From Paenibacillus sinensis (GTDB taxonomy: Bacteria; Bacillota; Bacilli; Paenibacillales; Paenibacillaceae), in contig NZ_JAHCMB010000037.1 in NCBI RefSeq assembly GCF_019904155.1, positions 59,969 through 102,139 on the forward strand: DNA of 42,171 nucleotides, given 5' to 3'. The position numbers were made by a program, and so were the translations under genes. Below the pieces are notes generated by a model. It had not been told where the DNA came from, did not search any database, and saw nothing but the letters and a program-made list of their open reading frames with translations. This document shows, one piece after another, positions 30,350-36,991 of this stretch (positions are counted from its first letter, which is position 1; each line of letters opens with the position of its first letter).

Positions 30350-31131
30350 TGGATTTGACACTGGTGCAAGTAAAGGCCAAGTCTGCAGCTCGTTTGTCCG
30401 GGTTGCAGCCGGTTATTAAAGACGCGGCCACGGCGCTAATTGAATTTGCCTATGCCCACGGCGTGCCGATCGTAATTACGCAGGGACTCCGGACCATCGC
30501 GGAGCAAGACGGACTGTATGCGCAGGGCCGGACAAAGCCCGGGCAGATCGTGACCAACGCTAAAGGTGGATACAGCTATCATAATTTCGGTGTGGCCATC
30601 GATTTCGCGCTGCTGTTGCCGGACGGCGGCGTTAGCTGGGATACCAAACGTGACGGAGACGGTGACGGCGTAGCAGACTGGTCGGAGGTTGTAGCGGATG
30701 CCAAGCGGCTCGGCTGGGAATGGGGCGGGGATTGGACGAGCTTCAAGGACCTGCCCCATTTTCAGATGGACTTTGGCCTTTCTACCGCAGACTATCGCTC
30801 CGGTAAGCATCCGACGCAGGCGCAGCTCAGTACGGTGGTCGCTCAGATCGCAAAATTACAGGGAGAGGAAGATGAAGCTATGACGGCAGAAGAGAAGAAA
30901 GAGTTCGAGGAACTGAAGGCAGCCGTGAAAGAGCGTGACGGCCGTATTGCGGCCTTGGAGGTCCGTCTGAACATCGACGGAAAGCAGACCTATGCCAGTA
31001 ATTATGCGGAGGCGGTTGCGGCGGCCAAAACTGCCGGAGCGATCAAGACAAGCGCTGACAAGTCCAAGCTGGAGCTGAATATGATTCAGATGCTCTATAA
31101 TATGGGACTGTTCAATACGACTTCGAAGTAA
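30349..31131 (+). CDS. endolysin: M15 L-Ala-D-Glu-type peptidase
   Basis: 260 residues. The N-terminal ~150 residues form an M15/CwlK-Ply500-type peptidase: the zinc ligands are His in SYHNFGVAIDFA (about residue 78), Asp85, and His in LPHFQM (about 137). It also has QGLRTIAEQDGLYAQGRTKPG and a Gly/Asp-rich loop DGDGDGVADW. It cleaves peptidoglycan stem peptides. The C-terminal ~100 residues are an acidic coiled coil (AEEKKEFEELKAAVKERDGRIAALE) and a basic tail, in place of a known wall-binding repeat. It is coupled to the holin and ends inside copy 2 of the 25-bp element. Confidence 0.88.
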   Translation: MDLTLVQVKAKSAARLSGLQPVIKDAATALIEFAYAHGVPIVITQGLRTIAEQDGLYAQGRTKPGQIVTNAKGGYSYHNFGVAIDFALLLPDGGVSWDTKRDGDGDGVADWSEVVADAKRLGWEWGGDWTSFKDLPHFQMDFGLSTADYRSGKHPTQAQLSTVVAQIAKLQGEEDEAMTAEEKKEFEELKAAVKERDGRIAALEVRLNIDGKQTYASNYAEAVAAAKTAGAIKTSADKSKLELNMIQMLYNMGLFNTTSK

Positions 31132-31154
31132 ATTCCCAAACGCTTGGGAATATC
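31130..31154 (-). repeat. 25-bp near-palindromic element, copy 2 (inverted)
   Basis: On the minus strand it reads GATATTCCCAAGCG then TTTGGGAATTT, matching the copy at 9425-9449 at 23 of 25 positions. The core TTCCCAA, four bases, TTGGGAA is a perfect 7-bp dyad. It starts within the endolysin stop codon, just as copy 1 starts at a stop codon, and lies about 25 bp before the operon terminator. Confidence 0.6.
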
Positions 31155-31178
31155 TACAACAATGCAGACAATCGGTAA

Positions 31179-31218
31179 ATACCCCACCAGGCATCACGCC
31201 CGGTGGGGTATTTTTTTT
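31179..31218. terminator. strong terminator at the end of the lysis module
   Basis: ATACCCCACC (31179-31188), a 13-base loop, GGTGGGGTAT (31202-31211), then TTTTTTT. A 10-bp stem with a long U-run. The A-rich left side means it can also stop the convergent lipoprotein transcript. Confidence 0.85.
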
Positions 31219-31221
31219 GCT

Positions 31222-31728
31222 TTATTTTGATATTTCAGATACTGCATTAGAAAAAGCCGTCAAATACTGATTAAATTTACCAGAATCCGGAGCGCCACCT
31301 GCGTTTGCCTTCGGCGGCGTCGCCTGAAGTTGCTTGTACATCTGATCGGCTTCTGCGGATAACTTCGTCCAAACGGATTTCACGTTGTCATATTCCGTCG
31401 GCAGGCTGTTGATGTATTGGTCATATTCAACCTTTTTGGTTATGGCCTTGCCAAGTTGGTCCATGGTCAGATCAATGTCCAAGCTTTGACCAATGCTGCT
31501 AGTTCCAGTATTGATGTAGGAAATGGCATCTACAAATCCGGTGTTCCAGAGATCGCCAACTACATAATTTTGAACCTCAATCAGCTTGATCTTGGGATCG
31601 ACCGTAGTCGGCGCCTGAGTCTGCGCCGCTACCGGTTTTTCCGAGGTTGGCTGTGCGGAGTTGTCGGAGCTGCACCCCGAAATGATAGCAAGTGATAAGG
31701 TGAGTCCGTAAAAAAAATACTTTTTCAA
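31222..31728 (-). CDS. prophage-edge lipoprotein
   Basis: 168 residues from TTG at 31728, with GGGGG upstream on the minus strand. A basic start (MKKYF), a hydrophobic run (FYGLTLSLAIIS) and the lipobox IISGC mark a type II signal peptide, so the mature protein is a membrane-anchored lipoprotein facing out. Thr/Pro/Ala-rich linker, then a helical domain (DLTMDQLGKAITKKVEYDQYINSLPTEYD). Convergent to the lysis genes and on its own strand, it fits a 'moron' expressed in the lysogen. Small surface lipoproteins in this place have been shown to block superinfection in other Gram-positive phages; here that is inference. Confidence 0.65.
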   Translation of the reverse strand: MKKYFFYGLTLSLAIISGCSSDNSAQPTSEKPVAAQTQAPTTVDPKIKLIEVQNYVVGDLWNTGFVDAISYINTGTSSIGQSLDIDLTMDQLGKAITKKVEYDQYINSLPTEYDNVKSVWTKLSAEADQMYKQLQATPPKANAGGAPDSGKFNQYLTAFSNAVSEISK

Positions 31729-31821
31729 AAACTTGTCCCCCTTGTTATGTACTGGAAATTCCTACGTAATAACATTATCGGGGTTTCATTTGAAAGTGTG
31801 AAGATTAATTTTATATAAAGG

Positions 31822-31919
31822 TCAGCCCGGCCGGGCCAACTCGTAGCGGGTTCCCGCGACTCAGCCCCCAAAATAGGGGAGTGAGTTTCGGCCGTTTCCC
31901 ATCCGGCCATCTTCAGGCG
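31822..31919 (-). ncRNA. structured leader of unknown class before the lipoprotein gene
   Basis: Between the gene at 31922 and the lipoprotein, GC-rich DNA forms several nested dyads: GGCCG/CGGCC (31890-31910), an outer AACTC/GAGTT pairing with inner GCGGG-TT-CCCGC (31847-31858) and CCCC-loop-GGGG, and a CCCGGCCGGG palindrome. As the minus-strand 5' leader it would fold into a multi-arm junction. It does not match the c-di-GMP, c-di-AMP, SAM, guanidine or lysine classes as I remember them. It could be a regulatory RNA or only the 3' structure of the upstream gene. Confidence 0.35.
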
Positions 31920-31921
31920 GG

Positions 31922-32140
31922 TTAATCATCCAATCTTATCAATTTACCTTGATCTGCAAGTCCCTTTAATTCCCCGAGAGCGTGGCTGCTTCGGTCAGCT
32001 AAGTGCTTCATAATCTGGAAGTGGTTAAACAATACCCTGAATTCATTAAGCGGTATTTCAATCGCATCCGCCTTGCTCTCATTGGCGGCGTCAATATAAC
32101 TTTGGAACAATTTAATACTTTCGTCTGGGTCAAATGCCAT
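31922..32140 (-). CDS. small protein of unknown function
   Basis: 72 residues; on the minus strand GAGGAGG lies 8 bases before ATG. The sequence is helical and charged (SIKLFQSYIDAANESKADAIEI, then FRVLFNHFQIMKHLADRSSHAL, ending GKLIRLDD). No motif. It lies between the HicAB module and the lipoprotein on the same strand and is probably part of the accessory cargo. Confidence 0.5.
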   Translation of the reverse strand: MAFDPDESIKLFQSYIDAANESKADAIEIPLNEFRVLFNHFQIMKHLADRSSHALGELKGLADQGKLIRLDD

Positions 32141-32194
32141 GAAAAAACCTCCTCAATTTCTGGATATCTATCCGTCGCAAAACGTTGAATTCAT

Positions 32195-32623
32195 TTAACT
32201 TTTGACACGTTGATCGTCAATTCCGAGGTTACGCTTCAATCCCTCTTGGAGGACCTGACTGAAATTGAGGTGCTGGCGTTCTGCTTCGTCATTGAGCCAT
32301 TTCGGCACCGTCAGCGTCTTCTTCACGGCTTTGGACTCCATGGCGTCACGAACGGTAGGCATATACACCCGGACTTCAAAAGCAGCTTCTCCGGCGTCTG
32401 CTTGTTTCAGGACAATGTCCAGCGGCGACGGATCGGGAATCGCGTCCCCGTCTTGCTCCATGACGTACAGAAAGCCCTCCAATGCTTCACGTGCGGCAGC
32501 GTGCGCCTCCTCGGCTGTATCAGCAGCCGTCAGGCAGCCGGGCAGATCCGGAAAGCGCACAGAGATTCCTTCCTCTGCTGTATCAAGCAGTGCCCAAAAC
32601 CGATATACGTCTTTTTTACTCAT
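32195..32623 (-). CDS. hicB: HicB antitoxin
   Basis: 142 residues. The N-terminal domain YRFWALLDTAEEGISVRFPDLPGCLTAADTAEEAHAAAREALEGFL is the HicB partial RNase H fold with its GISVxFPDLPGC signature. The C-terminal part TLTVPKWLNDEAERQHLNFSQVLQEGLKRNLG is a ribbon-helix-helix DNA-binding domain, so the protein both neutralises HicA and represses its own promoter. The gene follows hicA by 39 bp on the minus strand. Ordinary length for the family. Confidence 0.9.
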   Translation of the reverse strand: MSKKDVYRFWALLDTAEEGISVRFPDLPGCLTAADTAEEAHAAAREALEGFLYVMEQDGDAIPDPSPLDIVLKQADAGEAAFEVRVYMPTVRDAMESKAVKKTLTVPKWLNDEAERQHLNFSQVLQEGLKRNLGIDDQRVKS

Positions 32624-32662
32624 CTATGGTTTAACCTCCTTGAGGGGAGGGGCCTCTGGCCC

Positions 32663-32851
32663 CTACAACCCTGCAGATTTAAGGATACTAGCTTGTGTCT
32701 TGGGAGGAAAGCTACTTCTAGGATGCGGCACCGTGACTTTCCCGGGCTTTTTCAGATGTTTGAAGTAATGGTGACTGCCATGTACTCCGATTAAGAACCA
32801 TCCGTCCTCTTCAAGAAGTTTTATGATTTCTCTTGAACTGTAAGCCTTCAT
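32663..32851 (-). CDS. hicA: HicA toxin (mRNA interferase)
   Basis: 62 residues from the ATG at 32851 (AAGGAGGG on the minus strand). SSREIIKLLEEDGWFLIGVHGSHHYFKHLKKPGKVTVPHP then ILKSAGL is the dsRBD-like HicA fold; the His in GSHHYF is the catalytic residue that cuts translated mRNA. It is made first in the transcript, then HicB. The pair probably maintains the prophage or defends against other phages. The signature is intact, so the toxin is likely active. Confidence 0.9.
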   Translation of the reverse strand: MKAYSSREIIKLLEEDGWFLIGVHGSHHYFKHLKKPGKVTVPHPRSSFPPKTQASILKSAGL

Positions 32852-32872
32852 CTCAACCCTCCTTATACTTCT

Positions 32873-32921
32873 ATTATACACGTATTATATGTACGTGTCA
32901 ACGTATAAATAATACGTATTA
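32873..32921 (-). promoter_or_regulatory. hicAB promoter with embedded operator palindromes
   Basis: On the minus strand TTGACA (32901-32896), a 17-base spacer and TATAAT (32878-32873) form a perfect sigma-A consensus. Inside it ACACGTA, 7 bases, TACGTGT (32878-32898) is a perfect dyad, and TAATACGTATTA (32910-32921) is a second palindrome just upstream. The RHH domain of HicB is the natural binder, giving autoregulation. Confidence 0.75.
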
Positions 32922-33036
32922 CACATGTGTATCCGGTTGCCTGATTTCTAGTATTTTCCTTCATCGGTTATATGTTTCTATACATTTTCCTTTATGGTAA
33001 TATGCAGTCAAAAGCAGCTTAAGGGTGTGACTCGGC

Positions 33037-33426
33037 ATGACAGAGATATCTGTTACCAAAACAGTGAACGGAGACGGCGGACTTTATAATGTAGACGTTG
33101 ATGAAATCCTATTTTTAAAATTTGAGAAGAGTATAACAATGATCCTCTTCCATACTCGGGATGCCATTTACTACACAATGGGGTCCGTTAAACACTGGAC
33201 AGTAGTGCTTAATGCAAGTGGCTACAATTTTATGTCAGTCGATCGCGGAACAGCTCTGAATTTGGACAAGATAGTATGCTTAGACCGTTCTATTCGAGCT
33301 GCTTGCTTTGAGGTTGATTCCAATGCAGACGCGCCAAAGTGTTTGCTGGCTATGCATGCTTTTAGGAAACTGTGCAAAACACTCTCGGTCCCTGTGATTG
33401 GGGAAGAGATGAGTTTACCATGGTAG
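33037..33426 (+). CDS. LytTR-domain DNA-binding protein
   Basis: 129 residues. VDVDEILFLKFEKSITMILFHTRDAIYY then MGSVKHWTVVLNASGYNFMSVDRGTALNLDKIVCLDRS follows the strand pattern of the LytTR domain (beta-sheet DNA binder) with its typical 'F..vdrg..vNl..I' end. There is no receiver or membrane domain, so its input is unknown. It is divergent from hicAB, with its own leader (32940-33036). LytTR proteins regulate bacteriocins, toxins and surface genes; the target could be local. Confidence 0.65.
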   Translation: MTEISVTKTVNGDGGLYNVDVDEILFLKFEKSITMILFHTRDAIYYTMGSVKHWTVVLNASGYNFMSVDRGTALNLDKIVCLDRSIRAACFEVDSNADAPKCLLAMHAFRKLCKTLSVPVIGEEMSLPW

Positions 33427-33431
33427 GGAAT

Positions 33432-33480
33432 AGAGCCGCTAAGCGACGGCTCTATGGCATGTTAAGGAAACTTTTCCTTA
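33432..33480. terminator. two adjacent hairpins between convergent genes
   Basis: AGAGCCG (33432-33438) pairs with CGGCTCT (33447-33453), then TAAGGAAA (33463-33470) with TTTCCTTA (33473-33480). They lie between the LytTR gene and the convergent small gene at 33478. The second dyad has A/T-rich flanks on both sides and probably acts as a bidirectional terminator. Confidence 0.55.
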
Positions 33481-33750
33481 CGAGTACCCAACACCTCTCC
33501 GACATTCCTTTTTCATTTCAATCAATAAGACCGGGCGTTCATATGGTTCTTCAAACCGGTCCCATTCTTTGATGTCTGCTTGGCGGTATATGGCGATGGC
33601 ATAGGGAATCTTGATTGGATACCATCCTGCTACCTCTTTGGCTTTACGCGTTGTGAGGATCTGACGGTCATAACAACGCCAGCGGTAGGGATGTTCTGGA
33701 TTAAAGAATTGATCAATGAATCGCTGAAGAGTCATAGGCTCGATGTTCAT
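33478..33750 (-). CDS. small protein of unknown function at the prophage edge
   Basis: 90 residues from ATG at 33750 (AAGAAGG upstream on the minus strand); a longer reading from 33783 is possible. Short aromatic/basic protein: MTLQRFIDQFFNPEHPYRWRCYDRQILTTRKAKEVAGWYP, ending KKECRRGVGYS. No recognisable catalytic or HTH motif. It is the last plausible accessory gene before the host sulfur genes. Tandem TGACCATATTT repeats lie just upstream. Confidence 0.45.
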   Translation of the reverse strand: MNIEPMTLQRFIDQFFNPEHPYRWRCYDRQILTTRKAKEVAGWYPIKIPYAIAIYRQADIKEWDRFEEPYERPVLLIEMKKECRRGVGYS

Positions 33751-33765
33751 AATAACCTTCTTTCG

Positions 33766-33787
33766 TGACCATATTTTGACCATATTT
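33766..33787. repeat. tandem 11-bp direct repeat (TGACCATATTT x2)
   Basis: TGACCATATTT occupies 33766-33776 and again 33777-33787, with no gap. It lies 16-37 bp upstream of the minus-strand gene, so it may be its operator. Direct repeats of this length near a prophage edge also resemble integrase arm sites, but no integrase is in the window. Confidence 0.4.
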
Positions 33788-33819
33788 GCACCTGAAACAA
33801 TCGGAATTAATCGTATGCT

Positions 33820-33939
33820 GAAACGTTAAACTTCCTATTATAATGCGGAAACCGGAACTTATCGGAACGCGATATTTAAGAACGTAAGAAATACGGCCTC
33901 AAAGCCGCTCGTCGCGCTCCTCAGTTCTCGAAACGTTAA
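33820..33939. repeat. intergenic block flanked by direct repeats GAAACGTTAA
   Basis: GAAACGTTAA occurs at 33820-33829 and 33930-33939, exactly 110 bp apart. The enclosed ~100 bp contains CGGAA three times and a GC-rich part. The rest of the gene-free stretch 33788-34157 holds only a terminator (33967-33996) and the cysH promoter. The block could be a small dispersed repeat or the prophage attachment region; I cannot decide from one copy. Confidence 0.35.
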
Positions 33940-33966
33940 TTCACACTTTATATGCACCAGACATCC

Positions 33967-33996
33967 AAGCCTTCGGCCATTTGGCCGAAGGCTTTT
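33967..33996. terminator. strong bidirectional terminator
   Basis: GCCTTCGGCC (33969-33978), loop ATTT, GGCCGAAGGC (33983-33992), flanked by AA on the left and TTTT on the right. A perfect 10-bp stem. It separates the prophage edge from the host cysH promoter; the gene it served may have been displaced by the prophage. Confidence 0.85.
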
Positions 33997-34064
33997 ATTT
34001 TCCCTTGCCGCCTCATTCCGGCGATTATCCTTGATTTTACCGATGTTTTAATGCTGAAATATCA

Positions 34065-34092
34065 TTGACATCCCATGGGAAAGTTATATACT
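34065..34092 (+). promoter_or_regulatory. cysH-sat promoter
   Basis: TTGACA (34065-34070), 16 bases, TATACT (34087-34092): a good sigma-A promoter about 65 bp before cysH. The spacer holds the palindrome TCCCATGGGA (34071-34080), a possible operator for a sulfur/cysteine repressor. No SAM riboswitch is visible in the short leader. Confidence 0.65.
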
Positions 34093-34157
34093 TATTTCAT
34101 ATTAAAATAGTTGGAATTTAATCGGGTTATTGATTTTTAGGATGGAGGAATAAGAGA

Positions 34158-34850
34158 ATGAACTTGCTGGAAAAAGAAAATCTGATCAAGACAAAAGCAG
34201 AGGAATTGGAGACGGCTACCCCCGAGGAAATCATCCGCTTTGCGGTTGAGACTTTTCCGAATATTACGTTCGCCTGCAGCTTCGGAGCTGAAGATGTAGT
34301 GCTTGTCGATATGCTTCAGAAGGTTAGCCCGAAGACGGATGTCTTCTACCTCGACACGGATTTCCACTTCCAAGAAACGTACGAAACACGTGATCGTATG
34401 GTTGATAAATATGGCATGGAATTTGTACGGGTATCGCCGAAGCTCACACCTGAAGAACAGGCTGCAGAGCATGGCGAAGCACTTTGGACTGTAGATCCCA
34501 ATGCTTGTTGTAATATCCGCAAGGTAGAGCCGCTGACCCGTATTCTGTCCCAGTACGAGGCTTGGATTACCGGTATCCGCCGTGATCAGGCGCCGACTCG
34601 CGCCAATGCGAAGAAGATTGAATATGATAACAAATTCGGCCTTGTGAAGTTCAACCCGATTGCCGGATGGACAAGCGAAGATGTGTGGAACTATATCCAC
34701 GCGAACGATATCATCTACAACCCGCTCCATGACCAGAACTTCCCGAGCATCGGCTGCGTGCACTGCACTCGTGCCGTTATGCCGGGTGAAGATCCGCGTG
34801 CCGGACGCTGGTCCGGGTCCGAGAAGACGGAATGCGGACTGCATAAGTAA
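34158..34850 (+). CDS. cysH: adenylyl-sulfate (APS/PAPS) reductase, thioredoxin-dependent
   Basis: 230 residues. The PP-loop-like ACSFGAEDVVL (about 39-49), LDTDFHF (65-71), then CC at 117-118, GIRRDQAPTR (139-148), C200-V-H-C203, and the catalytic C226 in the C-terminal ECGLHK. The CC...CxxC set binds a 4Fe-4S cluster, which marks the APS-using type; bacteria of this group use it with thioredoxin to make sulfite. It pairs with sat 55 bp downstream, and no cysC kinase lies between, consistent with direct APS reduction. The promoter lies at 34065. Confidence 0.92.
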   Translation: MNLLEKENLIKTKAEELETATPEEIIRFAVETFPNITFACSFGAEDVVLVDMLQKVSPKTDVFYLDTDFHFQETYETRDRMVDKYGMEFVRVSPKLTPEEQAAEHGEALWTVDPNACCNIRKVEPLTRILSQYEAWITGIRRDQAPTRANAKKIEYDNKFGLVKFNPIAGWTSEDVWNYIHANDIIYNPLHDQNFPSIGCVHCTRAVMPGEDPRAGRWSGSEKTECGLHK

Positions 34851-34905
34851 TCACCCGAATCGATCATCCACGAATTGCAACAATATATGAAGGGAAGATA
34901 AAGAG

Positions 34906-36075
34906 ATGACTTCAATCCTTCCGCATGGCGGAACGCTGGTTAACCGGATAGCCGAGGGCCAGGAGAGAGAACAACTGCTTAAGGATGCTGCAGGGCTTAA
35001 GAGTATTGCTATCAACACTTGGACGATTTCCGATTTGGATTTGATCGGGGTCGGCGCATTTTCGCCGCTCACCGGTTTTTTGAACGAAGAAGATTATCAT
35101 TCCGTCGTTAAAAATATGCGTCTGGCCAACGGAACGGTCTGGAGTATTCCGATTACTCTGTCCTTGGGCGAAGAAGAAGCCGCTGCCCTTCAGATTGGCG
35201 AGAAAGTAGCGCTGGTTGGTGAAGAAGATGGTGTCGTGTACGGCCTTCTTGACGTCGAGAGTATTTATAAGGTGGATCAGCAGGTTGAAGCGCAGAACGT
35301 CTTCAAGACGACCGATCCCGAGCATCCCGGCGTTGCCAAGCTGCTTGCGCGCAGCACTACCTATGTGGGCGGATCCATTACGGTTCTGAACCGTCCTGTG
35401 CCTGAGAAATTCGGCGAATTCTATTTCGATCCGGTCAAGACCCGCGAAATCTTCGCGGAGAAAGGCTGGAACACGGTTGTCGGCTTCCAGACGCGTAACC
35501 CGGTACACCGCGCTCATGAATACATCCAGAAGTCTGCAATGGAAATTGTCGACGGCCTGTTCCTGAACCCGCTTGTCGGAGAGACGAAGTCGGATGATGT
35601 GCCGGCGAATGTCCGGATGAAGAGCTATCTGGCGCTGCTGAAGAATTACTATCCGGAGAACCGCACCTTCCTGGGCGTATTCCCGGCCGCTATGCGTTAT
35701 GCGGGTCCGCGTGAAGCGATCTTCCACGCCATGGTCCGCAAAAACTACGGCTGCACCCATTTTATCGTCGGACGCGACCATGCGGGCGTAGGCGATTACT
35801 ACGGAACTTACGAAGCGCAGGAAATCTTCTCGAACTTTACAGCCGAAGAGCTGGATATTACGCCATTGTTCTTCGAACACAGCTTCTTCTGCAAAAAATG
35901 CGGAAACATGGCTTCCAACAAAACCTGTCCGCACGGCAAGGATGATCATGTCGCTCTGTCGGGCACGAAGGTCCGCGCCATGCTGCGCGACGGCATCTGT
36001 CCGCCGCCGGAGTTCTCCCGGCCTGAAGTCGCCCAAATTCTGATTGAAGGCATGAAGGAAGTTTCCCCTTCCTAA
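34906..36075 (+). CDS. sat: sulfate adenylyltransferase (ATP sulfurylase)
   Basis: 389 residues, ATG after GAAGGGAAG. It makes APS from sulfate and ATP. Signatures: [13 protein letters not shown] (about 194-206, the HxxH nucleotide site), [14 protein letters not shown] (about 289-302), and a C-terminal zinc-type Cys set in [18 protein letters not shown], as in Firmicute enzymes. No APS kinase domain is fused. It feeds the reductase encoded upstream; the operon ends at the long hairpin at 36096. Confidence 0.94.
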   Translation: MTSILPHGGTLVNRIAEGQEREQLLKDAAGLKSIAINTWTISDLDLIGVGAFSPLTGFLNEEDYHSVVKNMRLANGTVWSIPITLSLGEEEAAALQIGEKVALVGEEDGVVYGLLDVESIYKVDQQVEAQNVFKTTDPEHPGVAKLLARSTTYVGGSITVLNRPVPEKFGEFYFDPVKTREIFAEKGWNTVVGFQTRNPVHRAHEYIQKSAMEIVDGLFLNPLVGETKSDDVPANVRMKSYLALLKNYYPENRTFLGVFPAAMRYAGPREAIFHAMVRKNYGCTHFIVGRDHAGVGDYYGTYEAQEIFSNFTAEELDITPLFFEHSFFCKKCGNMASNKTCPHGKDDHVALSGTKVRAMLRDGICPPPEFSRPEVAQILIEGMKEVSPS

Positions 36076-36095
36076 GCCTTCCGAAACGGAATATT

Positions 36096-36154
36096 AGACC
36101 CTCTTGTCCCATATAGATGGAGTTAGAATCTATGTGGGATAAGGGGGTCTTTTT
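36096..36154 (+). terminator. long hairpin terminator containing the cwlD ribosome site
   Basis: The arms 36096-36118 and 36128-36150 pair over 23 positions (a few G-U) around a 9-base loop, followed by TTTT. It ends the sat transcript. AAGGGGG (36141-36147), the only ribosome site for cwlD at ATG 36157, lies in the right arm, so read-through mRNA would hide it. Confidence 0.8.
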
Positions 36155-36156
36155 AT

Positions 36157-36927
36157 ATGTCCGGCCGCAAGCAGCCTAAGATCTCGGTCTGGATCTCTTG
36201 GAGCAGCATCAAAAAAGGGGTGTGGAGCGCCGCGCTTCTGGCACTGCTGCTGGGCGTGATTTCCTACGATATGCCTACCGCCAAACCGTCTGATTACTGG
36301 AGTCTTCCGCTTGCCGGCAAGGTGATCGCCATTGATGCGGGCCACGGAGGACCGGATGGAGGGGCCGTCAGCCGGGGTGGGCTGATTGAGAAAGACATTA
36401 ATCTGGCTGTGTCGCTGTATCTCCGCGATTACCTGCAGCAATCGGGCGCTGTGGTCGTGTTGACCAGGGAGGGCGACTACGATCTGGCGAACGAGAGTAC
36501 GAAGGGATATTCCAAGCGGAAGACCGAGGATTTGAAGACACGTGTGCGAAAAATTGAAGACAGCAAGGCCGACCTGCTCATCAGCATCCATATGAACAGC
36601 ATGCCGTCGAGCCGATGGAGCGGAGCGCAGGTCTTCTACTACAAGAAGAATGGGAAAAATGAAAAACTGGCCGGTTTCGTGCAGGACGAGATCCGCACAG
36701 TTCTCTCCAATACGGACCGGGTTCCCAAGACGGTAGGCACCGTCTATCTGCTGCAGGCGCTTCGTATCCCGTCCATTCTGGTCGAGGTGGGTTTCTTGTC
36801 CAATCCGAAGGAATCGGCACTGCTGGGAGACGATCTCTATCAGCGCAAGGTGGCGACCAGCATTTATCGGGGCATTCTGCGTTACGAATCGGGTGAACAG
36901 GCAGACTACTCATCCCCTAAAGGGTAA
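36157..36927 (+). CDS. cwlD: N-acetylmuramoyl-L-alanine amidase CwlD (spore cortex)
   Basis: 256 residues. After a basic start comes a membrane anchor (about 22-38, GVWSAALLALLLGVIS), then the Amidase_3 domain: AIDAGHGGPDGGA (His63), EKDINLAVSLYL (Glu78), LLISIHMNS (His145) and catalytic Glu210 in ILVEVGFLSNP. CwlD acts with PdaA to make the muramic lactam of spore cortex. It is slightly longer at the N-terminus than the Bacillus protein. It precedes salA-gerD-pdaB, as in Bacillus. Its ribosome site is buried in a hairpin. Confidence 0.9.
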   Translation: MSGRKQPKISVWISWSSIKKGVWSAALLALLLGVISYDMPTAKPSDYWSLPLAGKVIAIDAGHGGPDGGAVSRGGLIEKDINLAVSLYLRDYLQQSGAVVVLTREGDYDLANESTKGYSKRKTEDLKTRVRKIEDSKADLLISIHMNSMPSSRWSGAQVFYYKKNGKNEKLAGFVQDEIRTVLSNTDRVPKTVGTVYLLQALRIPSILVEVGFLSNPKESALLGDDLYQRKVATSIYRGILRYESGEQADYSSPKG

Positions 36928-36936
36928 TGATATAAT
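36928..36936 (+). promoter_or_regulatory. extended -10 promoter before the Mrp/SalA gene
   Basis: TG-A-TATAAT at 36928-36936 is a perfect extended -10 overlapping the end of cwlD by a few bases after its stop. No good -35 is visible 17 bp upstream. It would start mRNA about 50 bases before the ATG at 36992. Confidence 0.55.
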
Positions 36937-36991
36937 GGACACGACTATCCGGTTATGAGTTGTTGCCGGTAACAGAACAGGGGTGTTTTCC

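Noticed and set aside
31822..31919. c-di-AMP or c-di-GMP riboswitch
   Set aside because: A few words resemble pieces of these classes, but the required conserved cores are not in order.
1..33800. Phage integrase or repressor inside the window
   Set aside because: No tyrosine or serine recombinase and no full-size CI-like repressor could be found; they probably lie left of the window.
33997..34157. SAM riboswitch or T-box before cysH
   Set aside because: The leader after the promoter is only about 65 bases and shows no S-box or T-box core.
34912..36036. Long minus-strand frame opposite sat
   Set aside because: Antisense shadow of a well-conserved enzyme gene with biased GC codons; no features of its own.
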